From Candidatus Gastranaerophilales bacterium (GTDB lineage: Bacteria; Cyanobacteriota; Vampirovibrionia; Gastranaerophilales; Gastranaerophilaceae), in NCBI GenBank assembly GCA_944325545.1, contig CALVAM010000005.1, forward strand, positions 1 through 64,000: a stretch of DNA of 64,000 nucleotides. The letters run 5' to 3'. The notes under the pieces are model-generated. The model worked only from the letters and a program-made list of their open reading frames with translations. It ran no database searches and was not told where the DNA came from. Position numbers and translations under genes: made by a program. Below are positions 8,190-16,523 of this stretch, in pieces (the stretch's first letter is position 1; each line of letters opens with the position of its first letter).

Positions 8190-8708
8190 ATGAATGATAT
8201 TTTATTAGTAAAAAATTTAATATATGAGATTCGTGGTTACAAAGTTATGCTTGATAGTGACCTTGCGAGTTTGTATGAAGTGCCTGTAAAAAGATTAAAT
8301 GAAAAAGTGAAGAGAAATATTTCACGCTTTCCTTCAAATTTTATGTTTAGGCTATCAAAAGAAGAGTGGCTAAATTTAAGGTCGCAATTTGCGACCTTAA
8401 AAAAGGATATAAGAAAATATCCACCCTATGTTTTTACAGAACAAGGAGTAGCTATGTTATCCTCAGTTTTGAATAGTGAAAAAGCTATACAAATAAATAT
8501 TCAAATAATGAATACTTTTGTACAAATACGACAATGGGCGATAGAAAACAAAGATTTATCAAGACGTTTAAATGAACTGGAAAATTATTTTATAGAACAT
8601 TGTAAAGATTATAAATCTGATATCAAAGAAATTTATGAAGCAATAGATTTGCTTATGGACAGAACAAAGCCAACGCAAATTGGTTTTATCAAACAAAATA
8701 AGGACTAA
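8190..8708 (+). CDS. ORF6N (KilA-N-like) domain DNA-binding protein
   Basis: The 172-residue protein carries an N-terminal ORF6N domain (residues about 5-95: YEIRGYKVMLDSDLASLYEV, then RNISRFPSNFMFRLSKEEW, LRSQFATLKK and YVFTEQGVAMLSSVL) and a C-terminal helical part. This domain is known from phage antirepressor-like and chromosomal accessory proteins and binds DNA. It sits in the same direction between fliP (10 bp gap) and fliQ (4 bp gap), where no such gene is expected, so it looks like a clean insertion that kept the operon transcribed. A 25-bp palindrome lies inside its coding sequence at 8376-8400. A regulatory role for the export operon is speculative. Confidence 0.85.
   Translation: MNDILLVKNLIYEIRGYKVMLDSDLASLYEVPVKRLNEKVKRNISRFPSNFMFRLSKEEWLNLRSQFATLKKDIRKYPPYVFTEQGVAMLSSVLNSEKAIQINIQIMNTFVQIRQWAIENKDLSRRLNELENYFIEHCKDYKSDIKEIYEAIDLLMDRTKPTQIGFIKQNKD
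8376..8400. repeat. Perfect 12-bp-arm palindrome inside the ORF6N gene
   Basis: TTAAGGTCGCAA, one T, TTGCGACCTTAA. It encodes LRSQFATLK of the ORF6N domain. It could act as an operator or as an mRNA hairpin; the coding constraint alone does not require dyad symmetry. Confidence 0.6.
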
Positions 8709-8712
8709 AATT

Positions 8713-9201
8713 ATGGAAATGCTAACAGAATATTTATCAAAAGGTTTTATGGTAATGCTTGCAATATCAATGCCTTGCGTTCTAACAGCAGCTGCGATTG
8801 GTTTAGTAGTTGGTATTATTCAAGCTGTTACCCAAGTTCAAGAACAAACTATTGCTGCTGCTCCTAAAATTTTTGCGGTATTTTTAGTAATTATAATCGG
8901 TGGTATGGGATTTATTAAATTATTAACAAATTTATTTAATGAAGGAATGGCTCTAGCATTTAATGCAGTTCCCAAGGCTGATAATTTTGTTTTACCTGCT
9001 GATTATTATAAATATACAACTCCTTTTGAAGGTGAAATGAAGGATTCTTTTAAATCTCAACCAAATTTAAATGAATTAATGAAAAATCCGGGAAAAGTTC
9101 CTTTTATTGATAAATCTCAAAAAATTAAATACGATTCTTCTCCAAGAACTCCTATGCCTAAAGGTAACCTTGTAGAAATTAATAAAATGCTAGGAAGATA
9201 G
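8713..9201 (+). CDS. fliQ: Export gate protein FliQ with C-terminal extension
   Basis: Residues 1-88 match FliQ/SctS: two membrane helices (GFMVMLAISMPCVLTAAAIG and AAPKIFAVFLVIIIGG) with the QEQTIAAAPK loop, forming part of the type III/flagellar export gate. The usual length is about 89 residues; this one has 162, with a polar proline/lysine-rich tail of about 75 residues that I do not recognise. The start at 8713 (MEMLTEY) has AAGGA upstream inside the end of the ORF6N gene. Co-directional with fliP and fliR. Confidence 0.88.
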   Translation: MEMLTEYLSKGFMVMLAISMPCVLTAAAIGLVVGIIQAVTQVQEQTIAAAPKIFAVFLVIIIGGMGFIKLLTNLFNEGMALAFNAVPKADNFVLPADYYKYTTPFEGEMKDSFKSQPNLNELMKNPGKVPFIDKSQKIKYDSSPRTPMPKGNLVEINKMLGR

Positions 9202-9215
9202 GTTAATTTACAATA

Positions 9216-9620
9216 ATGATTAAAAAATTGATAAAATATAGTTTTATAATCCTTTGTTTAATTTATTTAAACTTACCTTCATTTGCTTTTGAAGACTATA
9301 TAATCATTAATGATGATAAATTAACTGACATAAGTATTGAACATAACGATATTATCAATGTTTTTCCAATTATTACAATAATGAATGAAAAAAATACTTT
9401 ATACGTACAACCTTTAAAAGTTGGAGATACCAGGTTTTGTGTTCTAAAAGGAAAAAAAGATAAAATTATGTTTAATGTTAGTGTAAAAGAGAATGAAACA
9501 ATTATTCAAAATGTTGAAGGATTTGACATTTTGAAAGTGGATGTGCCAACAGATAATTTTGAATTTGATTTAGATTTACCGCCAATTTTAAATTCGGGAG
9601 AAAAAACATGGATCAACTAA
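9216..9620 (+). CDS. Secreted protein resembling the pilus/secretin N-terminal domain
   Basis: The 134-residue protein has an N-terminal signal peptide (KKLIKYSFIILCLIYLNLPS, cleavage probably after SFA). A single small beta-rich domain follows (IIINDDKLTDISIEHNDIIN, then VFPIITIMNEKNTLYVQPLK, VGDTRFCVLKG). The pattern of a strand, an x-V-x-P position and a G-x-T step resembles the T2SS/T3SS pilus formation N-terminal domain found in CpaC/RcpA-like proteins. No secretin domain is attached. It sits between fliQ and fliR and overlaps fliR by 13 bp, so a periplasmic role with the export machine is plausible. Assignment is tentative. Confidence 0.55.
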   Translation: MIKKLIKYSFIILCLIYLNLPSFAFEDYIIINDDKLTDISIEHNDIINVFPIITIMNEKNTLYVQPLKVGDTRFCVLKGKKDKIMFNVSVKENETIIQNVEGFDILKVDVPTDNFEFDLDLPPILNSGEKTWIN

Positions 9621-10387
9621 TTTCTCAAATAGCAATATTATTTCCTGAATTCGACAAGTGGTTTTCAGCCGGATTTATTGTTTTCGCAAGACTTTTAGGT
9701 TTTATTAGATTTGCTCCAATCTTTAATAGAAAAGAAATAGCAGGTCTTGTTAAATTAGCATTTGTTTTTATTTTAACAATGATTTTAACTCCGATATTGA
9801 AACCTTCGATTCCTCCAGCAAATGTTTCGCCTTTGTTGTTGTTAATTTTAAATTTTGCAGTAGGAGCAATAATTGGATATATTGCACAATTATTGATATT
9901 AGCAATAGAAGCAGGAGGAGATATGATTAATACTCAAATGGGGTTGTCTTCTGCTATGGTTATGGATCCGACTTCTAATAGTCAGACTTCTATTTTAAGT
10001 CGTATGATTACACTTTTAGGAATTATTATTTTTATACAATTAGGCGGTTTTTATTGGCTTATAAATGCATTGGTTAGGAGTTTTGAAATATTTCCAATAT
10101 ATGCAGTTGCAATTCCTTTAGAAAAAATTATAAATCTTGATTATTTGGTTACGGTAACTTCTAATGTTTTATATATGGGGCTTCAAATCGCATCTCCTGT
10201 TTTGTTAGCTACATTAGGGCAAGATATTATTTTAGGTGTAATTTCAAAAACAGCACCACAGGTTAATGTTTTTCAATTGAGTTTCTTATTTAAACCTGTT
10301 TTTGGTGCTGCAATTATGATTTGGATTTTACCAATGTTTATTAATGTTATTTCAGAATTCTTTTTAGAATTTTCGAAAATTTATTAG
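9608..10387 (+). CDS. fliR: Export gate protein FliR/SctT
   Basis: The 259-residue polytopic protein has FARLLGFIRFAPIFNRKEIA near the N-terminus, EAGGDMINTQMGLSSAMVMD and a C-terminal PQVNVFQLSFLFKPVFGA, matching FliR. It completes the FliPQR gate through which flagellar or type III substrates cross the inner membrane. It overlaps the preceding secreted-protein gene by 13 bp. No flhB or flhA follows; the operon ends in the tandem repeat array, whose hairpins may terminate it. Confidence 0.92.
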   Translation: MDQLISQIAILFPEFDKWFSAGFIVFARLLGFIRFAPIFNRKEIAGLVKLAFVFILTMILTPILKPSIPPANVSPLLLLILNFAVGAIIGYIAQLLILAIEAGGDMINTQMGLSSAMVMDPTSNSQTSILSRMITLLGIIIFIQLGGFYWLINALVRSFEIFPIYAVAIPLEKIINLDYLVTVTSNVLYMGLQIASPVLLATLGQDIILGVISKTAPQVNVFQLSFLFKPVFGAAIMIWILPMFINVISEFFLEFSKIY

Positions 10388-10420
10388 TGAATATTTATTA
10401 GAAGAATTTATATTTTGATA

Positions 10421-11126
10421 AAAGCACTTTCGTTTTTTACAAAAACTCGTTTAATGCAAAAAAATCCGCCAAATGCAAAAAGTGCGTTCTCATCGTTATC
10501 ATATGCAAAATAAAAAGAGGTTTAGAAAAAAACAATCCTTTTTTTATTTACCTTGGATGCGATTTTTCTTGGATTTTTTGCGTTAAACGAGTCTTCGGTT
10601 TTTGCCTGCAAGAATAAATATTCTTTTGGCAAAAGCCCTTCGCTCTCTGCAAAAAATCCGCCGAACGCAAAAAGTGCGTTCTCATCGCTATCACAAGCAA
10701 AATAAAAAGAGGTTTAGAAAAAATCCAATCCTCTTTTATCTACCTTGGATGCGATTTTTCTTGGATTTTTTGCGTTAAACGAGTCTTCGGTTTTTGCCTG
10801 CAAGAATAAATATTCTTTTGGCAAAAGCCCTTCGCTCTCTGCAAAAAATCCGCCGAACGCAAAAAGTGCGTTCTCATCGCTATCATAAGCAAAATAAAAA
10901 GAGGTTTAGAAAAAATCCAAACCTCTTTTTATTTACCCTGGATGCGATTTTTCTTGGATTTTTTGCGTTAAACGAGTCTTCGGTTTTTGCCTGCAAGAAT
11001 AAATATTCTTTTGGCAAAAGCCCTTCGCTCTCTGCAAAAAATCCGCCGAACGCAAAAAGTGCGTTCTCATCGCTATCATAAGCAAAATAAAAAGAGGTTT
11101 AGAAAAAATCCAAACCTCTTTTTATC
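10421..11126. repeat. Tandem array of 192-193 bp units derived from the tRNA-Arg 3' end
   Basis: Units begin at 10599, 10791 and 10984 (tTTTTGCCTGCAAG), with a diverged partial unit from about 10421. Each holds a copy of the last 15 bases of the tRNA (10549-10563, 10741-10755, 10934-10948; the genuine one is 11127-11141), spaced 192, 193 and 193 bp. Each also has the downstream terminator hairpin and two further palindromes (GAATAAATATTC, AACGCAAAAAGTGCGTT). The two copies farthest from the tRNA carry a C to T change. No protein gene is convincing here. This may be a stack of attachment-site-like duplications or slippage expansion. Confidence 0.85.
11089..11123 (-). terminator. Intrinsic terminator of tRNA-Arg
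   Basis: AAAAAGAGGTTT (11089-11100) and AAACCTCTTTTT (11112-11123) form a 12-bp stem. On the minus strand the stem is followed by U-rich TTTTATTTT. It lies just 3 bp past the tRNA 3' end. Copies of it recur in each array unit. Confidence 0.8.
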
Positions 11127-11200
<74 letters not shown>

Positions 11201-11249
11201 CTACTATTCTAAAATATCACATAAAGCTTTTTTTGCAAGTGTTATTTAA

Positions 11250-12530
11250 TTACCTTTTTATAAAATATTCAACCCATCTTATTAAATCTGTTATTTCATA
11301 AGGTTTGGGTAAGTATAAATCTGCTCCAGCTGATAAAATTTCTTGCTTGTTATGTTGTGAACTGGTCATTATTATTTTGCTATTTACAAAATTCATTTTT
11401 TCTTTTAATCTTTTACAAACCTTCAGCCCTGACAAGTCATTATTACTGTCTATTATTAGTATTTTAGGCTGAATTGGGTTATTTGGATCAATATTTTCAA
11501 TTACATTGTAACCTTGTAGTTCTAAACTTGTTTTTAATAATAATGCAAGTGAGCTATCTGCTTCATTTATAAATATTTGATTATTATTTGTAGTTAGATT
11601 TTCACGAGAAAAATTTCCGGATATTTGTAGTCTGTCAATTGCATAGTTTGAACCTTGTGGGGCTCTGGCAATTTCTTTTATTGAAAATAAACGTTCTAAT
11701 AAGCTTTCAGGGGTAGATATTAATTTATAATTGTCAATAATTCCTGCAATTAAGATTGAAACGAAATTACTTCTCATCCCTGCTTCACGATTACCTTTTA
11801 AAATAATATATCCTTGTTCTGCATCTTGTTTTGAATAAAATTTAGGTGCCACGGTGTCGAATGCAAATGTTAAAAATGCGGCTAATTTTTCTGAACCATA
11901 AGGGTTTGTTATGATTATAAAAGTTTTTTCGTCAATTTGACCTAAAAAATCTACCTTATCTAATGTGGATTTTATTATTGCAATTAGAGTTTGAATAATT
12001 TTATCTCCTGCTATTTCAGAATAAACACTTTTATAGTTATCTAAATTTTCTATGCTTATCAGTAAGGTTGCTTGTTTTTCTTCTGCATTCAACAGTCTTT
12101 TTAAATTTTTTAGTACGATTTTTTTATTAGGTAAAAGAGTTTTGTTATCAAGATTAATTTCTATATCACGTCTCAGATGGGCTTGAATTCTTGTTCGGAA
12201 TTCGTCAATGTTAACCGGTTCACTCCAAAAGTCATCCGCTCCGTTTTCTAAAATTTTTATTCTATCTTGTATATCTGCAGATTTTGATAAAGCAATTATA
12301 ATGGGGCGTGTATTAAATGTTAGTGTTCGGATTTTTTCACAAAATGTAGGTAAATTTTCTTCTATACTATCTGAAATTATTATTATATCAGGTATAATAC
12401 ATTGAATTTGCTTTAATCCTTCTTGAATATTTCTGGATATAACAACGCTTGTTTGTTCGTTTTCTAAGGATTTTTTGTATTTTATAGGAAGTTCTTTTCT
12501 TTTATCAATTATTAATATTGTTGAGAACAT
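11250..12530 (-). CDS. REC - degenerate GGDEF-like - REC response regulator
   Basis: The 426-residue protein has three parts. Residues 1-118 form a receiver fold that lacks key residues: the phospho-acceptor position in PDIIIISDS is Ser, and the conserved Lys is replaced in DFWSEP. Residues about 125-285 resemble a GGDEF fold (NKKIVLKNLKRLLNAEEKQA) but the active-site loop reads GQIDEKTF, so cyclase activity is unlikely. Residues about 312-426 are a second receiver with an intact Asp (KILIIDSN) and Lys (LPKPYE). It overlaps the histidine kinase gene by 19 bp and is probably its partner. Output is probably through protein contacts. Confidence 0.8.
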   Translation of the reverse strand: MFSTILIIDKRKELPIKYKKSLENEQTSVVISRNIQEGLKQIQCIIPDIIIISDSIEENLPTFCEKIRTLTFNTRPIIIALSKSADIQDRIKILENGADDFWSEPVNIDEFRTRIQAHLRRDIEINLDNKTLLPNKKIVLKNLKRLLNAEEKQATLLISIENLDNYKSVYSEIAGDKIIQTLIAIIKSTLDKVDFLGQIDEKTFIIITNPYGSEKLAAFLTFAFDTVAPKFYSKQDAEQGYIILKGNREAGMRSNFVSILIAGIIDNYKLISTPESLLERLFSIKEIARAPQGSNYAIDRLQISGNFSRENLTTNNNQIFINEADSSLALLLKTSLELQGYNVIENIDPNNPIQPKILIIDSNNDLSGLKVCKRLKEKMNFVNSKIIMTSSQHNKQEILSAGADLYLPKPYEITDLIRWVEYFIKR

Positions 12531-13228
12531 TTCAAGACTTCCTCCTCATTATAGAAAGGAAATTTTATTTCAAATGTTGTTCCCTTTCCGATTTCACTTG
12601 TGAAATTAATTGTGCCTGACATTTTTTCTACAATTTCTTTGGTTATATATAAGCCTAATCCGTTTCCTTGGGTTTTACTGGTTAGATGATTTTCTAGTCG
12701 GCTAAATTTTTTAAAGATTTTATTAAAATCTTCTTTTTTTATGCCAACCCCGGAATCTTTTATTTGGATCAAGATATTATTATTTTGAATTTTTGTTATT
12801 ATTTCAACTGTTTTGCCTTCTTCTGAATATTTTGCAGCATTGTCAATTAAATTTGTCATTATTTGTTGAAATTTATCTTCATCTAATCTAGCCGGAGGTA
12901 AGTTGTTTTGCAAGTTTAGTTTAAAGATATGATTTTTATATTGTTCAATGAATAAAGGAATAATTTTTTTAATAGAAGAATTTATGTTTACTTTTTTTAG
13001 AACTTGAGTTTCTGCATTATTTTTTGAAACACTTAAAATATTTTCCACCAGATTTATAAGACGTTGAGATTGTTCTTCTATTATTTTGATAAACTTTTTT
13101 TTATCATCATCATTTATTTTATCCCAAGAATTAAGTAATGTTTGAGAAAACCCTCTTATGCTTGTAAGAGGGGTTCTCAATTCGTGTGAAACGGTTGCTA
13201 TAAATTCTTCTTGTATTGAATTTTTCAT
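12512..13228 (-). CDS. Sensorless histidine kinase (HisKA-HATPase)
   Basis: At 238 residues the protein is only a transmitter. The H box FIATVSHELRTPLTSIRGFS is near the N-terminus (phospho-His about residue 15). N (LIDNAAKYS), G1 (DSGVGI), F (KIFKKFSRLE) and G2 (GNGLGLYITK) boxes follow. There is no membrane or input domain, so it must receive its signal from a partner, possibly the PC4-like or pilin gene products encoded just upstream. It lies 3 bp after the PC4-like gene and overlaps the downstream regulator, forming one operon. Confidence 0.88.
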   Translation of the reverse strand: MKNSIQEEFIATVSHELRTPLTSIRGFSQTLLNSWDKINDDDKKKFIKIIEEQSQRLINLVENILSVSKNNAETQVLKKVNINSSIKKIIPLFIEQYKNHIFKLNLQNNLPPARLDEDKFQQIMTNLIDNAAKYSEEGKTVEIITKIQNNNILIQIKDSGVGIKKEDFNKIFKKFSRLENHLTSKTQGNGLGLYITKEIVEKMSGTINFTSEIGKGTTFEIKFPFYNEEEVLKCSQQY

Positions 13229-13231
13229 TAT

Positions 13232-13465
13232 TTACTCTTCGCTCATAAATTCTTTTTTTGCTTCTTCAATAGCTTCTGATAAGATATCTAATTGATCAGG
13301 AGCAAAGGTTACTCCTTTTTTTGTTGGAAGCCAAGTTGCTCCGTCGTCAGTAGTGTAAAAAATTCTTAAATTGAAATAGCTTTTTCCTCTATATTCAGAA
13401 ATTGATATTTGTAATTGTTCAGTGTCAGATCTTTGAATACTTGCTAATAATTTTGCTTCTGCCAT
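13232..13465 (-). CDS. PC4/p15-like single-stranded-DNA-binding protein
   Basis: The 77-residue protein contains LQISISEYRGKSYFNLRIFY, TKKGVTFAPDQL and a C-terminal helix ILSEAIEEAKKEF. That matches the bacterial transcriptional coactivator PC4 (YdbC-like) fold of four strands plus a helix, which binds single-stranded DNA or RNA as a dimer. It is encoded between a pilin-like gene (18 bp gap) and a histidine kinase (3 bp gap). Its role in that operon is unclear. A strong AAAGGAG precedes its start. Confidence 0.75.
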   Translation of the reverse strand: MAEAKLLASIQRSDTEQLQISISEYRGKSYFNLRIFYTTDDGATWLPTKKGVTFAPDQLDILSEAIEEAKKEFMSEE

Positions 13466-13483
13466 TTTTTTTATCTCCTTTTA

Positions 13484-14212
13484 TTAATAATTAATTTTCC
13501 AGCCATCAGCCATTACTCTTGCCGCACAAGAGAGTCCTGTATCGATATTATCTTGACAAGCTTCTTGATAGGTTTCAAAATTGTCCATAAAAATATTATT
13601 ATTATAAGCATCAGAACCCGCTGGGACAAGTTGTCCATTGTTGGCGAGTGCAAATAAAAATATATCATTACCAATTCGGTTTGGAGCTTTGTTACCATTT
13701 ACATCAATGAGTACTCTGCATAAACCTGTATCTTTCGGAGCCAAACCGATGTTTGCCCCTCCAGTGCTTTGTAACATTATAACTGAGTTGAGTTTTTTAA
13801 ATCGATATGTTTTAAGGTTTTTTAGTATATAATCATTAACTTCATTGCCTGAATAATCTCTTATAAGTGAGGTGTCATAGTCATTGACCTCTTCTGTTCC
13901 CATCAACCCCATTGTTTTGTCCATTAAATTTGTACCATCTATTAAATATCCATCGGTATCGTCATTAAACAGGTCTTTAAGTTCTATAGAGACTAATTCT
14001 GTAGCTGGAGATGATTCTGTATTGTTCATATGTACTTCATTAAAAATCTCACTGATTCCGTTATGGAATAATTCAACAGTTCTTGCAAGAGAGAGTGCTT
14101 TAGTATCTCTGCTCATACTGTTACGTAGACCTGGCATTATTAGAGATGCTACAATACCTATTATAGCTAGAGTTATTAAAGTTTCTGCCAATGTAAAAGC
14201 TCTTTTTTTCAT
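13484..14212 (-). CDS. Type IV pilin-like / pseudopilin protein
   Basis: The 242-residue protein has a class III leader MKKRA cut before FTLAETLITLAIIGIVASLI, with Glu at mature position 5 and the hydrophobic pilin helix. The C-terminal part is a lineage-specific globular domain with several Cys residues (for example ACQDNIDTGLSCA), possibly disulfide-linked. Prepilin peptidase would process it at the inner membrane for assembly in a pilus or type II secretion pseudopilus. The residue before the cut is Ala rather than the usual Gly. It is the first gene of the minus-strand signalling operon. Confidence 0.85.
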   Translation of the reverse strand: MKKRAFTLAETLITLAIIGIVASLIMPGLRNSMSRDTKALSLARTVELFHNGISEIFNEVHMNNTESSPATELVSIELKDLFNDDTDGYLIDGTNLMDKTMGLMGTEEVNDYDTSLIRDYSGNEVNDYILKNLKTYRFKKLNSVIMLQSTGGANIGLAPKDTGLCRVLIDVNGNKAPNRIGNDIFLFALANNGQLVPAGSDAYNNNIFMDNFETYQEACQDNIDTGLSCAARVMADGWKINY

Positions 14213-14243
14213 TCTATAATCCTCTTTAGTCGTAGACTTTTTA

Positions 14244-14252
14244 ATTATACCA
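14244..14252 (-). promoter_or_regulatory. Extended -10 promoter of the pilin/PC4/kinase operon
   Basis: The minus strand reads TGGTATAAT (TG-n-TATAAT) about 32 bp upstream of the pilin start. No good -35 is visible, as expected for extended -10 promoters. It lies in the 98-bp region shared with the divergent kinase gene. Confidence 0.6.
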
Positions 14253-14310
14253 TATTATTTATAAATGTTAATAATTTGTCTAATTCAATTATTTGAGGTA
14301 ACATGAATAT

Positions 14311-15864
14311 ATGATGAAGGGGAAAGTTGTAGTAGTCGATGATGAAAAAATAGTTACTTCTGCTTTTAAAACGTTGTTAAAAGTGGAGGGGTTTAAAGAT
14401 ATTCATTTTTATAATAATCCAAAAGAAGCTTTAGAATTTTTAAGGGAAAATATTCCGGATATTGTTGTTTCTGATTTTTTAATGCCGGAAATGAATGGCT
14501 TAGAGTTTTTGAGCGAAGTTAATAAAATTTATCCGGAGGTCAGTAAAATTCTATTGACAGGTTATGCGGATAAAGAAAATGCTATAAGAGCGATTAATGA
14601 AATTGGGTTATATCGTTATATTGAAAAACCTTGGGATAATGATGATTTAATAATTAATATAAAAAACGGTATTGAGAGAAGTTATTTGTTGAGTGAACTT
14701 CGAAAAAAAATATCTGAATTAGAAGTAGCACACAAAGAATTGGAAAATTATTCTCATAATTTAGAGAAAATTGTGGAGGAGCGTACTTCTGATTTGCGAC
14801 AATCCAACGCAAAATTGGAAGGAATTGTAAATTATTGTGCTGATGGAATTGTTATACTTAATGAAGATGGCATTATTGAACAGGTTAATCCTTCAGCAGA
14901 ATCTTTAATTGGGTTGGTTGCTTCAAAACTCTTGAATTCATCTATTGATGATTATTTATTTTCTAGTAAGACTTTTATTTCTAAAGAATTACATAAATTG
15001 GAAGAATCTGAATTGTTATTAAGGAATTTTTATATAAAAAATCCTTTGAGTAATATAGAAATACCTGTAGAGATAAATTTTGCTAGGATTAATCCTGAAG
15101 ACGGTTATAAGAGGTTTGTTGGAGTTATAAGAGATGTTACGGAACAAAAGAAATCTGATAAATTGAGGGATGATTTTATTGCAACGCTTACCCACGATTT
15201 AAGAACTCCTTTATTAGCGGCTATTCAGACTCTGACATTCTTTTTAGATGGGGCATTAGGAGAGTTAGATGAAAAACAAAAGCATTTACTTGCAACTATG
15301 CAAAAGAGTAATCAGGATTTGTTGGGTTTAGTGAATGCATTATTGGAAGTTTATAAATATGATGCTGATAAGTTGGTTTTGACAAAGACGAATTTTAATA
15401 TGTATTCTCTTGTGGAGCAAGTTTATAACGAGCTTTCATCTTTGGCGAAGATGAAGAATATAGAGTTTTCAATAGATTGTTCTGATAAAACTCTTGAAAT
15501 AAATGCGGACAGAAGTGAGATAAGAAGAGTAATTTGTAATCTTTGTGGAAATGCTATAAATTACACAGGTGAAAACGGAAAAGTTGTAGTAACTATAAAA
15601 AATGAAGATAAAGATTTAATATTTTCTGTATCTGATAATGGAAGTGGAATTCCTCCTGAAGATATTCCGAATATGTTCCAAAGATTTTCTCAAGGAACAA
15701 GTAAAAAACGTTCTACAGGAACCGGTTTGGGGTTATATTTATCCAGACAAATTATAGAATCTCATGGTGGAAAAATTTGGCTTGAAAGTAAATTGAATAA
15801 GGGGAGTGAATTTTCTTTCATTCTTACAGACACTGTAGTTAGTAAAAAAGGTGCATTAGTATGA
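14311..15864 (+). CDS. Hybrid signalling protein: REC - coiled coil - PAS - histidine kinase
   Basis: The 517-residue soluble protein has an N-terminal receiver (VVVVDDEKIV; phospho-Asp in PDIVVSDFLMPEMNG; Lys in IEKPWD) and a coiled-coil linker (about residues 125-170, EVAHKELENYSHNLEKIVEE). A PAS-like domain (about 170-290, GIVILNEDGIIEQVNPSAES) and a HisKA/HATPase transmitter follow (H box FIATLTHDLRTPLLAAIQT; G2 GTGLGLYLSRQ). An RpfG/Hik-like layout with REC in front suggests it relays phosphate from another kinase. It overlaps the NarL-type regulator gene by 4 bp (ATGA), so the two form a cognate pair. Divergent from the pilin operon. Confidence 0.9.
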   Translation: MMKGKVVVVDDEKIVTSAFKTLLKVEGFKDIHFYNNPKEALEFLRENIPDIVVSDFLMPEMNGLEFLSEVNKIYPEVSKILLTGYADKENAIRAINEIGLYRYIEKPWDNDDLIINIKNGIERSYLLSELRKKISELEVAHKELENYSHNLEKIVEERTSDLRQSNAKLEGIVNYCADGIVILNEDGIIEQVNPSAESLIGLVASKLLNSSIDDYLFSSKTFISKELHKLEESELLLRNFYIKNPLSNIEIPVEINFARINPEDGYKRFVGVIRDVTEQKKSDKLRDDFIATLTHDLRTPLLAAIQTLTFFLDGALGELDEKQKHLLATMQKSNQDLLGLVNALLEVYKYDADKLVLTKTNFNMYSLVEQVYNELSSLAKMKNIEFSIDCSDKTLEINADRSEIRRVICNLCGNAINYTGENGKVVVTIKNEDKDLIFSVSDNGSGIPPEDIPNMFQRFSQGTSKKRSTGTGLGLYLSRQIIESHGGKIWLESKLNKGSEFSFILTDTVVSKKGALV

Positions 15865-16523
15865 TTAATGTTTTGTTGGTAGAGGATCACGAGTTATATA
15901 GAATGGGGTTATCGATGTTGCTTTCAAAGGCTGAGGATATATCTCTTTTAGCAGAAGCGGCTGATGGTATTGAAGGGATTAAGAAGGCAAGAGAATTATC
16001 TCCGGATGTTATATTAATGGATATTGGACTTCCGAATATTGATGGTATTGAGGCAACTCAAAGAATTAAGGATTTTAATCCTGAAATAAGAGTTTTAATG
16101 TTTACTTCAAGGGATAATGAAAATGATGTTTTTGCAGCTTTTCAGGCAGGAGCTGACGGTTATGTGATGAAGGGGGCAACGCCTGAACAAACGATTTCAG
16201 CGATAAAGGCTGTTAATGAAGGTATTGGTTGGATTGATCCGACAATAGCAAAAATGGTTTTTTCTAATATTCAAAGGCCTCTTGTAAAAGATATTACATC
16301 AGCTCCAATTCAGAAATCCGGTAATAATACCTATGGTCTTACGGAAAGAGAGTTGGATGTATTGGAAGCTATGGTAGAAGGGTTGTCCAATCCTGAGATT
16401 GCCGAGAAATTAATTATTACAAGGGCTACTGTGAAAGCTCATGTTCATAGTATTCTGCAAAAATTATGTGTAACTTCTCGTACACAAGCTACGGTTACAG
16501 CCATGAAAGAGGGGTTAGTTTAA
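15861..16523 (+). CDS. NarL/FixJ-type response regulator
   Basis: The 220-residue protein has an N-terminal receiver (VLLVEDHELYRMGL; phospho-Asp in PDVILMDIGLPNIDG; Thr in MFTSRD) and a C-terminal LuxR helix-turn-helix (LTERELDVLEAMVEGLSNPE, then ATVKAHVHSILQKL). It binds DNA after phosphorylation, most likely by the overlapping hybrid kinase. Its targets are not visible. Its stop overlaps the start of the next gene by one base. Confidence 0.93.
   Translation: MINVLLVEDHELYRMGLSMLLSKAEDISLLAEAADGIEGIKKARELSPDVILMDIGLPNIDGIEATQRIKDFNPEIRVLMFTSRDNENDVFAAFQAGADGYVMKGATPEQTISAIKAVNEGIGWIDPTIAKMVFSNIQRPLVKDITSAPIQKSGNNTYGLTERELDVLEAMVEGLSNPEIAEKLIITRATVKAHVHSILQKLCVTSRTQATVTAMKEGLV

Noticed and set aside
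10421-11126. CRISPR array
   Set aside because: The unit is 192-193 bp and repeats as a whole; there are no short constant repeats with unique spacers and no cas genes.
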